Shown: positions 14,864-23,768 of the stretch, piece after piece
Position numbering within the stretch: the stretch's first letter is position 1
Layout of the letters: every line of letters starts with the position of its first letter
DNA from: Azospirillum sp. TSO35-2
GTDB lineage: Bacteria; Pseudomonadota; Alphaproteobacteria; Azospirillales; Azospirillaceae
NCBI RefSeq assembly: GCF_003116095.1
Contig: NZ_LGRA01000022.1
Coordinates: forward strand, 139,516 to 202,760
DNA length: 63,245 bases
Direction: 5' to 3'
The notes under the pieces: generated by a model
Databases searched by the model: none
What the model was told of the DNA's origin: nothing
What the model saw: only the letters and a program-made list of their open reading frames with translations
Position numbers and translations under genes: made by a program

Positions 14864-16543
14864 ATGATCCGGGATCTCTGGTACAAGAACGCGGTCATCT
14901 ACAACCTGTCGCTCTCCACCTTCATGGACGCGAACGGCGACGGCGTCGGCGATTTCCAGGGGCTGCTGCGCCGGCTGGACTATCTGCACGGGCTGGGGGT
15001 GACCTGCCTGTGGCTGGGACCGTTCCAGACCTCGCCGATGAAGGACGACGGCTATGACGTTGCCGATTACTACAACGTCGATCCGCGCTATGGCACGCTC
15101 GGCGACTTCGTCGAGTTCACCCACGCCTGCGAACAGCGCGGCATCCGGGTCATCATCGATCTGGTGATCAACCACACCTCCGACGAGCATCCCTGGTTCC
15201 AGGCGGCGCGGAAGGACCCGGCCGGCAAACACCGCGACTGGTATGTCTGGTCCGACAAGAAGCCGGAGAACGCCGACCAGGGCATGGTCTTCCCCGGTGT
15301 GCAGAAATCGACCTGGACCTATGACCGCGAGGCGCGGGCCTGGTACTTCCACCGCTTCTACAAGTTCCAGCCCGACCTGAACACCGCCCACCCGGAAGTC
15401 CACGCCGAACTGCTGAAGATCATGGGCTTCTGGATCCAGCTGGGCGTCGCCGGCTTCCGCATGGACGCGGTGCCCTTCATCATCTCCAAAAAGGGGGCGG
15501 ACGTCACCAAGCCGACCGAGCAGTTCGGCATGCTGCGCAGCTTCCGCGAGTTCGTGCAGTGGCGCCGCGGCGACGCCGTGCTGCTGGCGGAGGCCAACAT
15601 CCTGCCGGAAGACGATCTGGAGTATTTCGGCGAAGACGGCGACCGCTGCCACATGATGTTCAACTTCCAGGTCAACCAGCACCTGTTCTACGCGCTGGCG
15701 ACCTCCGACACCGCGCCGCTGACCAAGGCGTTGGAGGTGACCAAGCCGCGCCCGGCCACCGCGCAGTGGGGCAGCTTCCTGCGCAACCACGACGAACTCG
15801 ACCTCGGCCGCCTGACGGACGAACAGCGTCAGGCGGTGTTTGCCGCCTTTGGTCCGGACAAGACGATGCAGCTCTACGACCGCGGCATCCGGCGGCGGCT
15901 GGCGCCGATGCTGCACGGCGACCGGCGGCGGCTGGAGCTGGCCTACAGCCTGATGTTCACGCTGCCCGGCACCCCGGTGATCCGCTATGGCGATGAGATC
16001 GGCATGGGCGACGACCTGTCCGTGCCGGAGCGCAACTGCGCCCGCACGCCGATGCAATGGTCGGACGAGCCGCAGGGCGGCTTCACCAAGTCCGACGACC
16101 CGATCCTGCCGGTGATCAGCGGCGGTGTCTTCGGCTATGAACGGATCAACGCCGCCCGCCAGCGCCGCGACCCCGAATCGATGCTGAACTGGACCGAGCG
16201 CATCATCCGCATGCGCAAGGAATGCCCGGAAATCGGTTGGGGCGACTTCCGCGTCCTGAAGACCGGCCGGCCGGAGGTGCTGGCGATGCGCTACGACTGG
16301 CGCAACAACGGCGTCGTCGTGCTGCACAACCTGTCGGACAAGCCCTGCGAGATCACCCTGGATGTCGACGGCAACGGCGAGTCGTGCCGGCTGGTCAACC
16401 TGCTGTCGGAAGACCACAGCGAACCCGATGACAAGGGCCGCCACCGTCTGGTGCTGGAGGCCTATGGCTACCGCTGGTTCCGTGTCGGCGGGCTGGATTA
16501 CCTGCTGCGGCGGACGGAAGGCGATATGAAGCCGAAAGGCTAG
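14864..16543 (+). CDS. treS: Trehalose synthase-like GH13 enzyme
   Basis: Probably isomerises maltose and trehalose, a route to a compatible solute. The 559-residue protein is a full GH13 (alpha/beta)8 enzyme: region I DLVINHTS, region II GFRMDAVPF with the nucleophile aspartate, region III LLAEANILPED with the acid/base glutamate, and region IV FLRNHDELD. The start WYKNAVIYNLSLSTFMD and the RNHDELDLGRLT stretch fit the trehalose synthase branch better than secreted amylases; there is no signal peptide. The C-terminal beta domain ends MKPKG. An alpha-glucosidase role cannot be excluded. Its TAG stop shares the tetranucleotide CTAG with the convergent HxlR gene's stop. Confidence 0.85.
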   Translation: MIRDLWYKNAVIYNLSLSTFMDANGDGVGDFQGLLRRLDYLHGLGVTCLWLGPFQTSPMKDDGYDVADYYNVDPRYGTLGDFVEFTHACEQRGIRVIIDLVINHTSDEHPWFQAARKDPAGKHRDWYVWSDKKPENADQGMVFPGVQKSTWTYDREARAWYFHRFYKFQPDLNTAHPEVHAELLKIMGFWIQLGVAGFRMDAVPFIISKKGADVTKPTEQFGMLRSFREFVQWRRGDAVLLAEANILPEDDLEYFGEDGDRCHMMFNFQVNQHLFYALATSDTAPLTKALEVTKPRPATAQWGSFLRNHDELDLGRLTDEQRQAVFAAFGPDKTMQLYDRGIRRRLAPMLHGDRRRLELAYSLMFTLPGTPVIRYGDEIGMGDDLSVPERNCARTPMQWSDEPQGGFTKSDDPILPVISGGVFGYERINAARQRRDPESMLNWTERIIRMRKECPEIGWGDFRVLKTGRPEVLAMRYDWRNNGVVVLHNLSDKPCEITLDVDGNGESCRLVNLLSEDHSEPDDKGRHRLVLEAYGYRWFRVGGLDYLLRRTEGDMKPKG

Positions 16544-16974
16544 GCGGCGTCCAGCCGGGCCGGCGCGTTGCCGTCGGCCCGCTCATGGGCCTCATCGTGG
16601 GCGGCGTCATAGGCGGCGCGTGCCTGCAACATCCGCTCGACATGGGTTTCCGCCCAGACGCGCAGGGGGACCAGCGTCTGCGCCAGCGTGGCGCCCAGAG
16701 GCGTGACGGCGTATTCGACCGTCACCGGCACGGTGGCGAAGACCTTGCGGGTGACCAGCCCGTCGCGCTCCAGGCTTTTCAGCGTCTGCGACAGCATCTT
16801 CTGCGAGATGCCGGCGATCTCCCGCCGCAACTGGTTGAACCGCATCGGCCCGGTTTCGACCAGAAGACCGAGGATCAGCACCGTCCACTTGTCGGCGATC
16901 CGGTCCAGCGCCTGCCGGGTCGGACAGGTCGCGGCGTAGGCGTCCCAGTCTTTGGCCATGCTGTCCCGGTCCAT
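16540..16974 (-). CDS. HxlR-family transcriptional regulator
   Basis: A 144-residue winged-helix regulator. The HxlR signature is clear: CPTRQALDRIADKWT near residue 17 (the family cysteine followed by helix 1), FNQLRREIAGISQKMLSQTLK as the recognition region (partly quoted), and RDGLVTRKVF plus VEYAVTPLG in the wing. These proteins often sense redox or electrophiles through the N-terminal cysteine and control an adjacent divergent oxidoreductase, which is the arrangement here with the gene at 17108. The C-terminal 30 residues are Ala/His/Glu-rich and not conserved. It overlaps the trehalose synthase stop by four bases. Confidence 0.9.
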   Translation of the reverse strand: MDRDSMAKDWDAYAATCPTRQALDRIADKWTVLILGLLVETGPMRFNQLRREIAGISQKMLSQTLKSLERDGLVTRKVFATVPVTVEYAVTPLGATLAQTLVPLRVWAETHVERMLQARAAYDAAHDEAHERADGNAPARLDAA

Positions 16975-17006
16975 GCGCTTCGATCTCCTTCTGCCGACAG
17001 CCGCCG

Positions 17007-17090
17007 GTTACGCGGTGGTGACCATGTAACGGAAAGGTGCCTTCTTTACACCAGATTCCCAACCCGGCATCAAGTTACCATCAGATACCA
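17007..17090. promoter_or_regulatory. Divergent promoter region with inverted repeats (candidate HxlR operator)
   Basis: GGTTAC (17006-17011) and GTAACG (17026-17031) form an inverted repeat close to the HxlR start. Further right are GTTACC and GATACC boxes around 17074-17087, near the oxidoreductase start. The related half-sites make auto- and target regulation by HxlR plausible, but the exact site cannot be fixed by eye. Confidence 0.4.
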
Positions 17091-17107
17091 ACCGGGAGCG
17101 CATCACC

Positions 17108-17719
17108 ATGAACATCGCCATCATCGGCGCCGCCGGCCGCGCCGGCAGCCGCATCCAGGCCGAACTGGTCCGCCGCGGCCACCATGTGACCGCCATCGTT
17201 CGCGACCCGGCCAAGGTCGCCGCCACCCCCGGCGTCACCGTCAAGGCCGGCGACGCCAACGACGGCGCGACGCTGGCCCCGCTGCTGGCCGGCCACGACG
17301 CGGTGGTCAGCGCCGTCATGTTCCTGATGAGCGACGTCGAGACGCTGGTCGGCGCGGTGAAGCGGGCCGGCGTGCCGCGCTACCTCGTGGTCGGCGGCGC
17401 CGGCAGCCTGGAGGTCGCCCCCGGCGTCCGCGTGCTCGACACCCCGCAGTTCCCCGAGGCCTACAAGGCCGAGGCGACCAAGGGCGCCGAGTTCCTCGCC
17501 CGCCTGAAGACTGAGCCCGACCTGAACTGGACCTTCCTGTCCCCCTCGGCCGAGTTCGTGCTGGGCGCGCGCACCGGCGTGTTCCGCCTGGGCACCGACA
17601 GCCTGCTGGTGGACGGCGCCGGGCGGAGCTGGATCAGCTACGAGGATTTCGCGGTGGCGCTGGCCGACGAGATCGAAACGCCGGCGCACGAGCGCCAGCG
17701 CTTCACCGTGGGCTACTGA
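17108..17719 (+). CDS. NAD(P)-binding oxidoreductase, NmrA/atypical SDR type
   Basis: A 203-residue Rossmann protein. The N-terminal IAIIGAAGRAGSRI is a GxxGxxG dinucleotide-binding loop, followed by a basic residue after strand 2 (IVRDP), which favours NADPH. The middle carries the VVGGAGSLEV strand and the C-terminal part has WTFLSPSAEF, typical of the small NAD(P)H-dependent YwnB/NmrA-like reductases. There is no classical SDR YxxxK. Substrate unknown. It is divergent from an HxlR regulator 133 bp away, a pairing commonly seen for quinone or aldehyde detoxification, so inducible expression is likely. Confidence 0.85.
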   Translation: MNIAIIGAAGRAGSRIQAELVRRGHHVTAIVRDPAKVAATPGVTVKAGDANDGATLAPLLAGHDAVVSAVMFLMSDVETLVGAVKRAGVPRYLVVGGAGSLEVAPGVRVLDTPQFPEAYKAEATKGAEFLARLKTEPDLNWTFLSPSAEFVLGARTGVFRLGTDSLLVDGAGRSWISYEDFAVALADEIETPAHERQRFTVGY

Positions 17720-17762
17720 GGCAGGGGGCCGGAGCGCGACCCCCGCTCGTGATCGCAAGCCG

Positions 17763-17966
17763 TCAGCAGCAGCCGGCCTTTCCGGCGCCGTAACGCGCTT
17801 CCAGCCGGTTGTCGAGAAACTCGCGGTAGGTCATCACCGGCTGGTCGGGGTGCTGGACCCGCATGTGCTCGACGTAGGTGTCGTAATCGGGCACCCCGAC
17901 CATGAGCTTGGCGGTCTGCTCGAAATATCCGCGGAACCGGCTGAGATTGCTTTTCATCCTCTCCAT
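17763..17966 (-). CDS. ybdD: YbdD/YjiX-family small protein (CstA partner)
   Basis: A 67-residue DUF466 protein. The core KLMVGVPDYDTYVEHMR, then PDQPVMTYREF, and the Cys-Cys C-terminus are diagnostic. It is encoded downstream of cstA on the same strand, as in E. coli cstA-ybdD and btsT-yjiX, where the small protein supports the pyruvate transporter. The start could be the ATG at 17966 or the one three codons later. The 113-bp gap to cstA holds a strong hairpin, unlike the tight spacing usually seen. Confidence 0.93.
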   Translation of the reverse strand: MERMKSNLSRFRGYFEQTAKLMVGVPDYDTYVEHMRVQHPDQPVMTYREFLDNRLEARYGAGKAGCC

Positions 17967-18020
17967 GAGGCGGTCTCCCGGACGGCGGTTGTGGGTTTCA
18001 CGCTTTTGCTGCCCGCCGCG

Positions 18021-18054
18021 CCGTCATCCCTGCGCAACGTTGCAGGGATGACGG
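18021..18054. repeat. Strong intercistronic palindrome between cstA and ybdD
   Basis: CCGTCATCCCTGC (18021-18033) and GCAGGGATGACGG (18042-18054) form a perfect 13-bp stem; the eight loop bases GCAACGTT continue a palindrome. The outer arms GTCATCCC/GGGATGAC match the ends of the repeat at 51802-51881, so this may be a member of the same dispersed family. In mRNA it could stabilise the cstA message and reduce ybdD expression. Confidence 0.7.
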
Positions 18055-18079
18055 GCGGGCATCGTCACCGTCGCTGGGA

Positions 18080-20146
18080 TCAGTCTCCGGCTTCGGCGAC
18101 GACGCCGGTCGCCGGAATTTCCCGCGCGGTCGGGCGGTCGCTCTGCAGCGCCTGCAGACAGGTCCGAACGGCAAAACCAAGCACCGCCAGCACCACCAGG
18201 ACGAACAGCGCGGACAGCCCGGCGTCGAGGTAATCGTTGAAGATGACCTGGCGCATCTGCTCCATCGACTTCGCCGGAGCGAGGAGCCTGCCCTCGTCGG
18301 CGGCGGTGCGGAAGCGGTCGGCATGGGCGAGGAAGCCGATCGCCGGGTTGCTGTGGAAGACCTTCTGCACGCCCGCGGTGAGGGTGCAGATCAGCAGCCA
18401 CGCGGCCGGCACCATGGTCACCCAGGCGTAGCGTTCGCGCTTCATCTTGAACAGCACCACCGTGGCCAGGATCAGGGCGATGCCCGCCAGCATCTGGTTG
18501 GAAATGCCGAACAGCGGCCAGAAGGTGTTGATGCCGCCGAGCGGATCGACCACGCCCTGGTAGAGGATGTAGCCCCAGGCGGCGACGCACAGCCCGGTCG
18601 CGATCAGGTTCCCGGCCCAGGACGCGGTCTGTTGCAGCGGCTTGAAGAACACGCCCAGCAAGTCCTGCAGCATGAAGCGGCCGGCGCGGGTGCCGGCGTC
18701 GACGGCGGTCAGGATGAACAGGGCTTCGAACAGGATGGCGAAATGGTACCAGAACGCCATCATGCTCTTGCCGCCGAACAGCTCGGAAAAGATCTGCGAC
18801 ATGCCGACCGCCAGGGTCGGGGCGCCGCCGGCGCGCGACAGGATGCTCACCTCGCCGACGTCCTTGGCCGTCTGGGTGATCATCTCGGGCGTGATGACGA
18901 AGCCCCAGTTGTTGATCACCTGGGCGGCGGCCTCGGCGGTGCTGCCGAGAACCGCGGGCGGGCTGTTCATGGCGAAGTAGACGCCGGGCTCGATGCAGGA
19001 CGCCGCCACCAGGGCCATGATGGCCACGAAGGATTCGGTCAGCATGCCGCCATAGCCGATGAAGCGGGCCTGGAGCTCGTTCTCGACCATCTTCGGCGTG
19101 GTGCCCGAAGAGATCAGGGCGTGGAAGCCCGACACCGCGCCGCAGGCGATGGTGATGAACAGGAACGGGAACAGGCTGCCCGACCACACCGGACCGGTGC
19201 CGTCGATGAAGCGCGTCATGCTCGGCATCTTCATCGGCGGTGCGACCAGCAGGATGCACAGCGCCAGCACCACGATGGTGCCGACCTTGAGGAAGGTCGA
19301 CAGGTAGTCGCGCGGCGCCAGCAGCAGCCACACCGGCAGCACCGACGCCACGAAGCCGTAGCCGATCAGGATCCAGGTGATCTGGATGCCGGTCAGCGTG
19401 AACAGCGGCGCCAGGGTCTCGCTCTGGGCGACCTGGCCGCCGAGCAGGATCGCGGCGATCAGCAGGAAAAAGCCGATGACCGAGATCTCGCCGATCCGGC
19501 CGGGGCGGATGAAGCGCATGTAGAGGCCCATGAACAGCGCGATCGGCACGGTGGCGGCGACCGTGAAGAAGCCCCATGGGCTGTTCGTCAGCGCCTTCAC
19601 CACCACCAGGGCCAGCACCGCCAGGATGATCACCATGATCATGAAGGTGCCGAACAGCGCGATCACGCCGGGGACGGCCCCCAGCTCGGACTTGATCAGC
19701 TCGCCCAGCGAGCGGCCGTCGCGGCGCATCGAGATGAACAGGATCATGAAGTCCTGCACCGCCCCGGCGATCACGACACCGGCGAGAATCCACAGCATGC
19801 CCGGCAGATAGCCCATCTGGGCCGCCAGCACCGGGCCAACCAGCGGGCCGGCTCCGGCGATGGCGGCGAAATGGTGGCCGAACAGGACGTATTGGTTGGT
19901 CGGGACATAGTCCAGCCCGTCATTGTGGCGGGCGGCCGGCGTCGGCCGATCCGGGTCCAGGCGCATGACACGCTTGGCAATGAAGAGGCTGTAGTAGCGA
20001 TACGACACCAAATAGGTGCAGACGGCGGCCACCACCAGCCAGAGTGCGTTGATGGTCTCACCTCTGGCCAACGCGACGGTGCCGAGCGAAAACGCACCCA
20101 GCACGGCGACGACCAGCCATGGCGCGTGGTTGACGATGCGGGACAT
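18080..20146 (-). CDS. cstA: Carbon starvation protein A, pyruvate/peptide transporter
   Basis: A 688-residue inner-membrane carrier with about 16-18 hydrophobic segments, close to E. coli CstA (701). Family motifs: DYVPTNQYVLFGHHFAAIAG (the conserved N-terminal block), GAGPLVGPVLAAQMGYLPG (partly quoted), SSGTTPK in the middle and WPLFGISNQMLAG near the C-terminus. CstA imports pyruvate and contributes to peptide use when carbon runs short. GGAGGAG precedes the ATG at 20146, and a GATAAT -10-like box lies about 25 bp upstream (20169-20174, minus strand). The small partner YbdD follows downstream. Confidence 0.95.
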   Translation of the reverse strand: MSRIVNHAPWLVVAVLGAFSLGTVALARGETINALWLVVAAVCTYLVSYRYYSLFIAKRVMRLDPDRPTPAARHNDGLDYVPTNQYVLFGHHFAAIAGAGPLVGPVLAAQMGYLPGMLWILAGVVIAGAVQDFMILFISMRRDGRSLGELIKSELGAVPGVIALFGTFMIMVIILAVLALVVVKALTNSPWGFFTVAATVPIALFMGLYMRFIRPGRIGEISVIGFFLLIAAILLGGQVAQSETLAPLFTLTGIQITWILIGYGFVASVLPVWLLLAPRDYLSTFLKVGTIVVLALCILLVAPPMKMPSMTRFIDGTGPVWSGSLFPFLFITIACGAVSGFHALISSGTTPKMVENELQARFIGYGGMLTESFVAIMALVAASCIEPGVYFAMNSPPAVLGSTAEAAAQVINNWGFVITPEMITQTAKDVGEVSILSRAGGAPTLAVGMSQIFSELFGGKSMMAFWYHFAILFEALFILTAVDAGTRAGRFMLQDLLGVFFKPLQQTASWAGNLIATGLCVAAWGYILYQGVVDPLGGINTFWPLFGISNQMLAGIALILATVVLFKMKRERYAWVTMVPAAWLLICTLTAGVQKVFHSNPAIGFLAHADRFRTAADEGRLLAPAKSMEQMRQVIFNDYLDAGLSALFVLVVLAVLGFAVRTCLQALQSDRPTAREIPATGVVAEAGD

Positions 20147-20456
20147 GCAGGCTCCTCCCCAACGATCCATTATCGCTGAACAGTACGATTGCCCTGACAA
20201 AAAGTACGGGAAGCAAACATAACTGTTGCTGAATCAGAGCGGCAAATCATCACCCCAAGTGGCCGGGGCGGAAAGGGGAAATCAACTGGCTATGACGAAA
20301 TGCGGCGGACACCCGAGATCTCATGAAAATGGGCGGGTGCCCGCCGGTGTGTCGTCCGAAGACGTGGCTTGACCTTTGCCTTAGCTTGTCCAGCCTCAGC
20401 TTTCATCGCGGCGCGACACGCCGTCGCAAGGCAGCCCTTCCACCCAGTCCGCTCCG
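20147..20456. other. Gene-free gap between mutL stop and cstA start
   Basis: The right 80 bp (20147-20230) are AT-rich and hold the cstA promoter region, including GATAAT on the minus strand at 20169-20174; I do not see a well-spaced -35. The remaining stretch towards the mutL stop shows no convincing coding sequence, repeat or T-tailed terminator. Confidence 0.5.
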
Positions 20457-22391
20457 CTACCGCCGCCCGAACAACCGCTCGATGTCCGTCAGCTTCAGCT
20501 CCACGTAGGTCGGTCGGCCGTGGTTGCACTGGCCGCTGTGCGGCGTCGCTTCCATCTGGCGCAGCAGGGCGTTCATCTCGTCGATCGACAGGGTGCGGCC
20601 GGCGCGGACCGAGCCGTGGCAGGCCATGGTGGCGCAGACCTCCTCCAGGCGTTCCTTCAGCGACAGGGTGTCGCCCAGTTCGGACAGCTCCTCGGCGAGG
20701 TCGCGGATCAGGTTCTTGACGTCGGACTGGCCGAGCAGGGCCGGCACCTCGCGCACCATGACGCAGCCTTGGCCGAACCCCTCGATCACCAGGCCTAGCT
20801 CGGCCAGTTCGGCGCTGCGGGTCAGCAGGCGGTTGGCCGAGGGCTCGTCCAGTTCGATCAGCTCGGGGATCAGCAGGGCCTGGCGCTTGACGCCGCCCTC
20901 CAGCAGGGCGGCCTTCATGCGTTCGTAGACCAGCCGTTCGTGGGCGGCGTGCTGGTCGACGATGACGATGCCCTCCCTGGTCTGGGCGACGATGTAGGTG
21001 GTGTGGACCTGCGCCCGCGCCGCACCCAGCGGGTGGCTGTCCAGCGGCGCTGAGTCGGCGGCCGGGGCCGGGCGGTATTCCGGTGGGCGGGCCGCCGGGG
21101 TGAAGCCGCTGAGGCGGCCTTGCAGCGGCGGCAGGCCGGTCTGCAGCGGCGCCTGGAAGGCGGCCGACCGCTCGGCAAGGCCGCGCGGCACCGGCGCCGG
21201 GCTGTAGGAGCCGCCCCAACCGCCGGACCCGCCGCCGCCATGCGACCGGTTGCCGTAGGGCAAGGGGGAGGGGGTGAAGCCGCCGGCGCCCGTCCGATCT
21301 GCCGCTGCACCGTCTGCCGAGTCGCCGTCCGGCTCGGGACGCAGCGCGCCGAGCGTCGCCAGGCCGACGGTGGTGGAGGCGCGGTGCCCGGCCTCGGCCA
21401 GCGCGTGCTTCAGCGAGCCGACGATCAGGCCGCGCACCAGCCCCTGGTCGCGAAAGCGCACCTCGGCCTTCGCCGGGTGGACGTTGACGTCGACCTCCTG
21501 CGGGTCGATGTCGAGGAACAGCGCCAGCATCGGGTGGCGGTCGCGCGGCAGGAAATCGGCGTAGGCGGCGCGGACGGCGCCGACCATCAGCTTGTCGCGT
21601 ACCGGCCGTCCGTTGACGAACAGGTGCTGGTGCTTGGCGGTCGGGCGGTGCAGGGTCGGCAGGCCGATCCAGCCGGCCAGCGCCACGCCCTCGCGCTCCG
21701 CCCGCACCGGCACCGCGTTCTCCTGGAAATCGCGGCCCATCAGCGCGCCCAGCCGGGTCAGCCGGGCGTCGAGCAGGTCGCCCTGCGCCGCGCTCAGCCG
21801 CAGGCCGCCGCGCCCGCCGTCGGACAGGGTGAAGGCGACGCCGGGATGGGCCATCGCCAGCCGTTCCAGTCCATCGGCGATGTGGTCGTATTCGGTGCGC
21901 GCCGCCTTCAGGAACTTCAGCCGGGCCGGCACCGCGGCGAACAGGTCGCGCACCTCGATCCGCGTCCCCTGGGCGAGCGCCGCCGGCTGCGGCGCGCCCT
22001 TGGCGCCGGCGTCGACGGTCAGGCTCCAGGCGCTGTCGGCGCCGCGGGCGCGGCTGGTCAGGGTCAGGTGGCTGACCGCGCCGATCGACGGCAGCGCCTC
22101 CCCGCGGAAACCGAGTGAACGGATGTCGAGCAGATCGTCGCTCGGCAGCTTGGAGGTGGCGTGGCGTTCGACCGCCAGCGCCAGCTCGTCGGCCGTCATG
22201 CCGCAGCCGTCGTCGGTGACGGTGATCAGCGACTTTCCGCCGTCACGCGCCACCACGTCGATGCGGGTGGCGCCGGCGTCCAGCGCGTTCTCCACCAGCT
22301 CCTTCACGGCGGCGGCGGGGCGTTCGACCACCTCGCCGGCGGCGATGCGGTTGACCAGGGTTTCGGGCAGCATACGGATGGGCATGCCCAT
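20457..22391 (-). CDS. mutL: DNA mismatch repair protein MutL
   Basis: Couples MutS mismatch recognition to strand incision. The 644-residue protein has the N-terminal GHKL ATPase (ENALDAGAT, DDGCGM, GFRGEAL) and the transducer domain with PAKAEVRF near residue 305. A Gly/Pro/Ser-rich linker (about 340-430) leads to a dimerisation domain carrying the DQHAAHERLVYE metal-binding endonuclease motif, ACHGSVRAG and CNHGRP. Presence of DQHA(X)2E(X)4E indicates a nicking MutL, as expected for an organism without MutH. The start may be the ATG at 22391, 22385 or 22373; the third matches most homologues (LPETLVNRIAAGEVVERP follows). Confidence 0.96.
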   Translation of the reverse strand: MGMPIRMLPETLVNRIAAGEVVERPAAAVKELVENALDAGATRIDVVARDGGKSLITVTDDGCGMTADELALAVERHATSKLPSDDLLDIRSLGFRGEALPSIGAVSHLTLTSRARGADSAWSLTVDAGAKGAPQPAALAQGTRIEVRDLFAAVPARLKFLKAARTEYDHIADGLERLAMAHPGVAFTLSDGGRGGLRLSAAQGDLLDARLTRLGALMGRDFQENAVPVRAEREGVALAGWIGLPTLHRPTAKHQHLFVNGRPVRDKLMVGAVRAAYADFLPRDRHPMLALFLDIDPQEVDVNVHPAKAEVRFRDQGLVRGLIVGSLKHALAEAGHRASTTVGLATLGALRPEPDGDSADGAAADRTGAGGFTPSPLPYGNRSHGGGGSGGWGGSYSPAPVPRGLAERSAAFQAPLQTGLPPLQGRLSGFTPAARPPEYRPAPAADSAPLDSHPLGAARAQVHTTYIVAQTREGIVIVDQHAAHERLVYERMKAALLEGGVKRQALLIPELIELDEPSANRLLTRSAELAELGLVIEGFGQGCVMVREVPALLGQSDVKNLIRDLAEELSELGDTLSLKERLEEVCATMACHGSVRAGRTLSIDEMNALLRQMEATPHSGQCNHGRPTYVELKLTDIERLFGRR

Positions 22392-22447
22392 ACATATAGT
22401 GGCCCGCCGCCGCCAAGACCACCAACTTCGGCGTTAAAGTGGGGCGC

Positions 22448-22813
22448 TCAGACGCCCTTCCAGGCGCGGATGTAGTCGATCAGCTTGCGTTCGTAGAAGG
22501 GCTGCGGGCTCTGGTAGCGGGCGACGAGGCCGGTCTGGTCGTTCAGCTTCACCACCAGCCCGCGGCAGACGACGTCGACCGGGTCGTTGCCCAGATCGAA
22601 GATCATGCGGAAATCGAACTGCTGCTTGGCGATCAGGTCGCCGTCGTAAGGGCGTATGCGGAACGAGCCGAGCGCGAACTCCTCCGGCACATAGTCGTGA
22701 TGGTCGATCACGATCTTGGGCGCGTGGGCCGGGCGCTCCTGCCGGGCCGGGCCGGCGGCACTGGTCCCGGCGGACGTCTTGGTGCCCCCGGAGAATTTCG
22801 ACAGCCAGGACAT
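22448..22813 (-). CDS. Small conserved protein, possibly PilZ-like
   Basis: A 121-residue soluble protein. The N-terminal 35 residues are Ser/Thr/Ala-rich. The rest predicts as a beta-rich domain (FRIRPYDGDLIAKQQFDF, then VDVVCRGLVVKLND and GLVARYQSP) ending in a helix, FYERKLIDYIRAW. The layout resembles a PilZ barrel, but the RxxxR and (D/N)xSxxG c-di-GMP motifs are not evident, so c-di-GMP binding is doubtful. It lies just upstream of mutL on the same strand, 56 bp from its start, and may be co-transcribed. An ATG 26 codons further upstream gives a longer, less likely form. Confidence 0.65.
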   Translation of the reverse strand: MSWLSKFSGGTKTSAGTSAAGPARQERPAHAPKIVIDHHDYVPEEFALGSFRIRPYDGDLIAKQQFDFRMIFDLGNDPVDVVCRGLVVKLNDQTGLVARYQSPQPFYERKLIDYIRAWKGV

Positions 22814-23190
22814 GAACGGCAACGCCCCTTTATTCGAAAGCCTGACGCTGTGGTGATGCGCACCGACAGTTTCGGGTGTATTTGGTTTCATAACGGTTAA
22901 TGGTCCGGCAGGCCGGTGCAACCGAATAAATTTTTGTGCCAACTGAAGGCGAAGACAACGCAGCCGAGCGGAAATGTCGCATGTCCATGCGGCATGGCGA
23001 ACCTGCTTCAGACTTTCGCATGACAGCGTGTGCGGTTACGCTGGTCTGGTTTAGGATTTTCGAATTGCATGTCTTATCTTCGCATGCGCAGGCATGAGCA
23101 TCCGGTGGTCTTCGCAGGTGCGAACACTTTGATCGGGAAGACTCCGGCCGGTTCCTGAACCCGCGCGCAGCCCTGGGGGGAGGAAGCATC
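22814..23190. other. Gene-free gap between divergent genes
   Basis: A 377-bp region between the PilZ-like gene (minus) and the CBS gene (plus), AT-richer than average around 22910-23090. It must hold both promoters, but I could not single out a convincing -35/-10 pair, terminator or small ORF. Confidence 0.4.
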
Positions 23191-23625
23191 ATGATGACAC
23201 GTTCCGTGGGTGAACTGATCGGCCGGCACCGGGTGGTGGCGCTGCCGCCGACGGCAACGGTGCGCGAGGCGGCACGCCGCATGAAGGCGGAGCATGTCGC
23301 CTCCGTCATCGTCACCGATCCCGAACGGCACGCCGCCGGCATCTTCACCGAACGCGACCTGACCGACCGGGTGGTCGCCGACGGGCTGGACCCCGACACG
23401 ACGCAGCTCGACGCGGTGATGACCCACTGCCCGGTGACCACCGGCCCCGACGTGACGGTCGCCGACGCCCTGCGCCGGATGTCCGACAACAACCTGCGCC
23501 ATCTGCCGGTGGTGGTGAACGGCGTGGTGGTCGGGCTGGTGTCGATGCGCGACTTCGTCGGCGACGAGCTGGCGCTGTTCGACCGCGAGAAGGAGCGGAT
23601 GGACAGCCTGAGCGAACGGCTGTGA
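23191..23625 (+). CDS. Two-CBS-domain protein
   Basis: A 144-residue protein made of a CBS pair (Bateman module) and nothing else. CBS1 spans about residues 8-65 (VVALPPTATVREAARRM, GIFTERDLTDRVVADG) and CBS2 about 75-130 (VTTGPDVTVADALRRM, HLPVVVNGVVVGLVSMRD). Such stand-alone pairs bind adenine nucleotides and act as energy or redox sensors on partner proteins; the partner is unknown. GGGGGAGGAA lies just upstream of the ATG. The next gene starts about 140 bp downstream on the same strand with its own ribosome-binding site. Confidence 0.92.
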   Translation: MMTRSVGELIGRHRVVALPPTATVREAARRMKAEHVASVIVTDPERHAAGIFTERDLTDRVVADGLDPDTTQLDAVMTHCPVTTGPDVTVADALRRMSDNNLRHLPVVVNGVVVGLVSMRDFVGDELALFDREKERMDSLSERL

Positions 23626-23768
23626 CCGGAGGGTTGTGACCACGGGGCTCCGCCCGGCGGCGATCCAGGCTGCCCCCGATAGGGCAAGGCCGGCCGCCGT
23701 GTTAGGCTGCGGGCGGCCGGATCCCCACCGGATCCGGCGCCCCCCGCCCCGCCGAGGGAGGAGTCGCC

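Noticed and set aside
18323..20179. A 618-codon plus-strand frame across cstA
   Set aside because: Its composition (Gln/Arg/His/Asp-rich) is typical of an antisense shadow; cstA on the minus strand is unmistakable.
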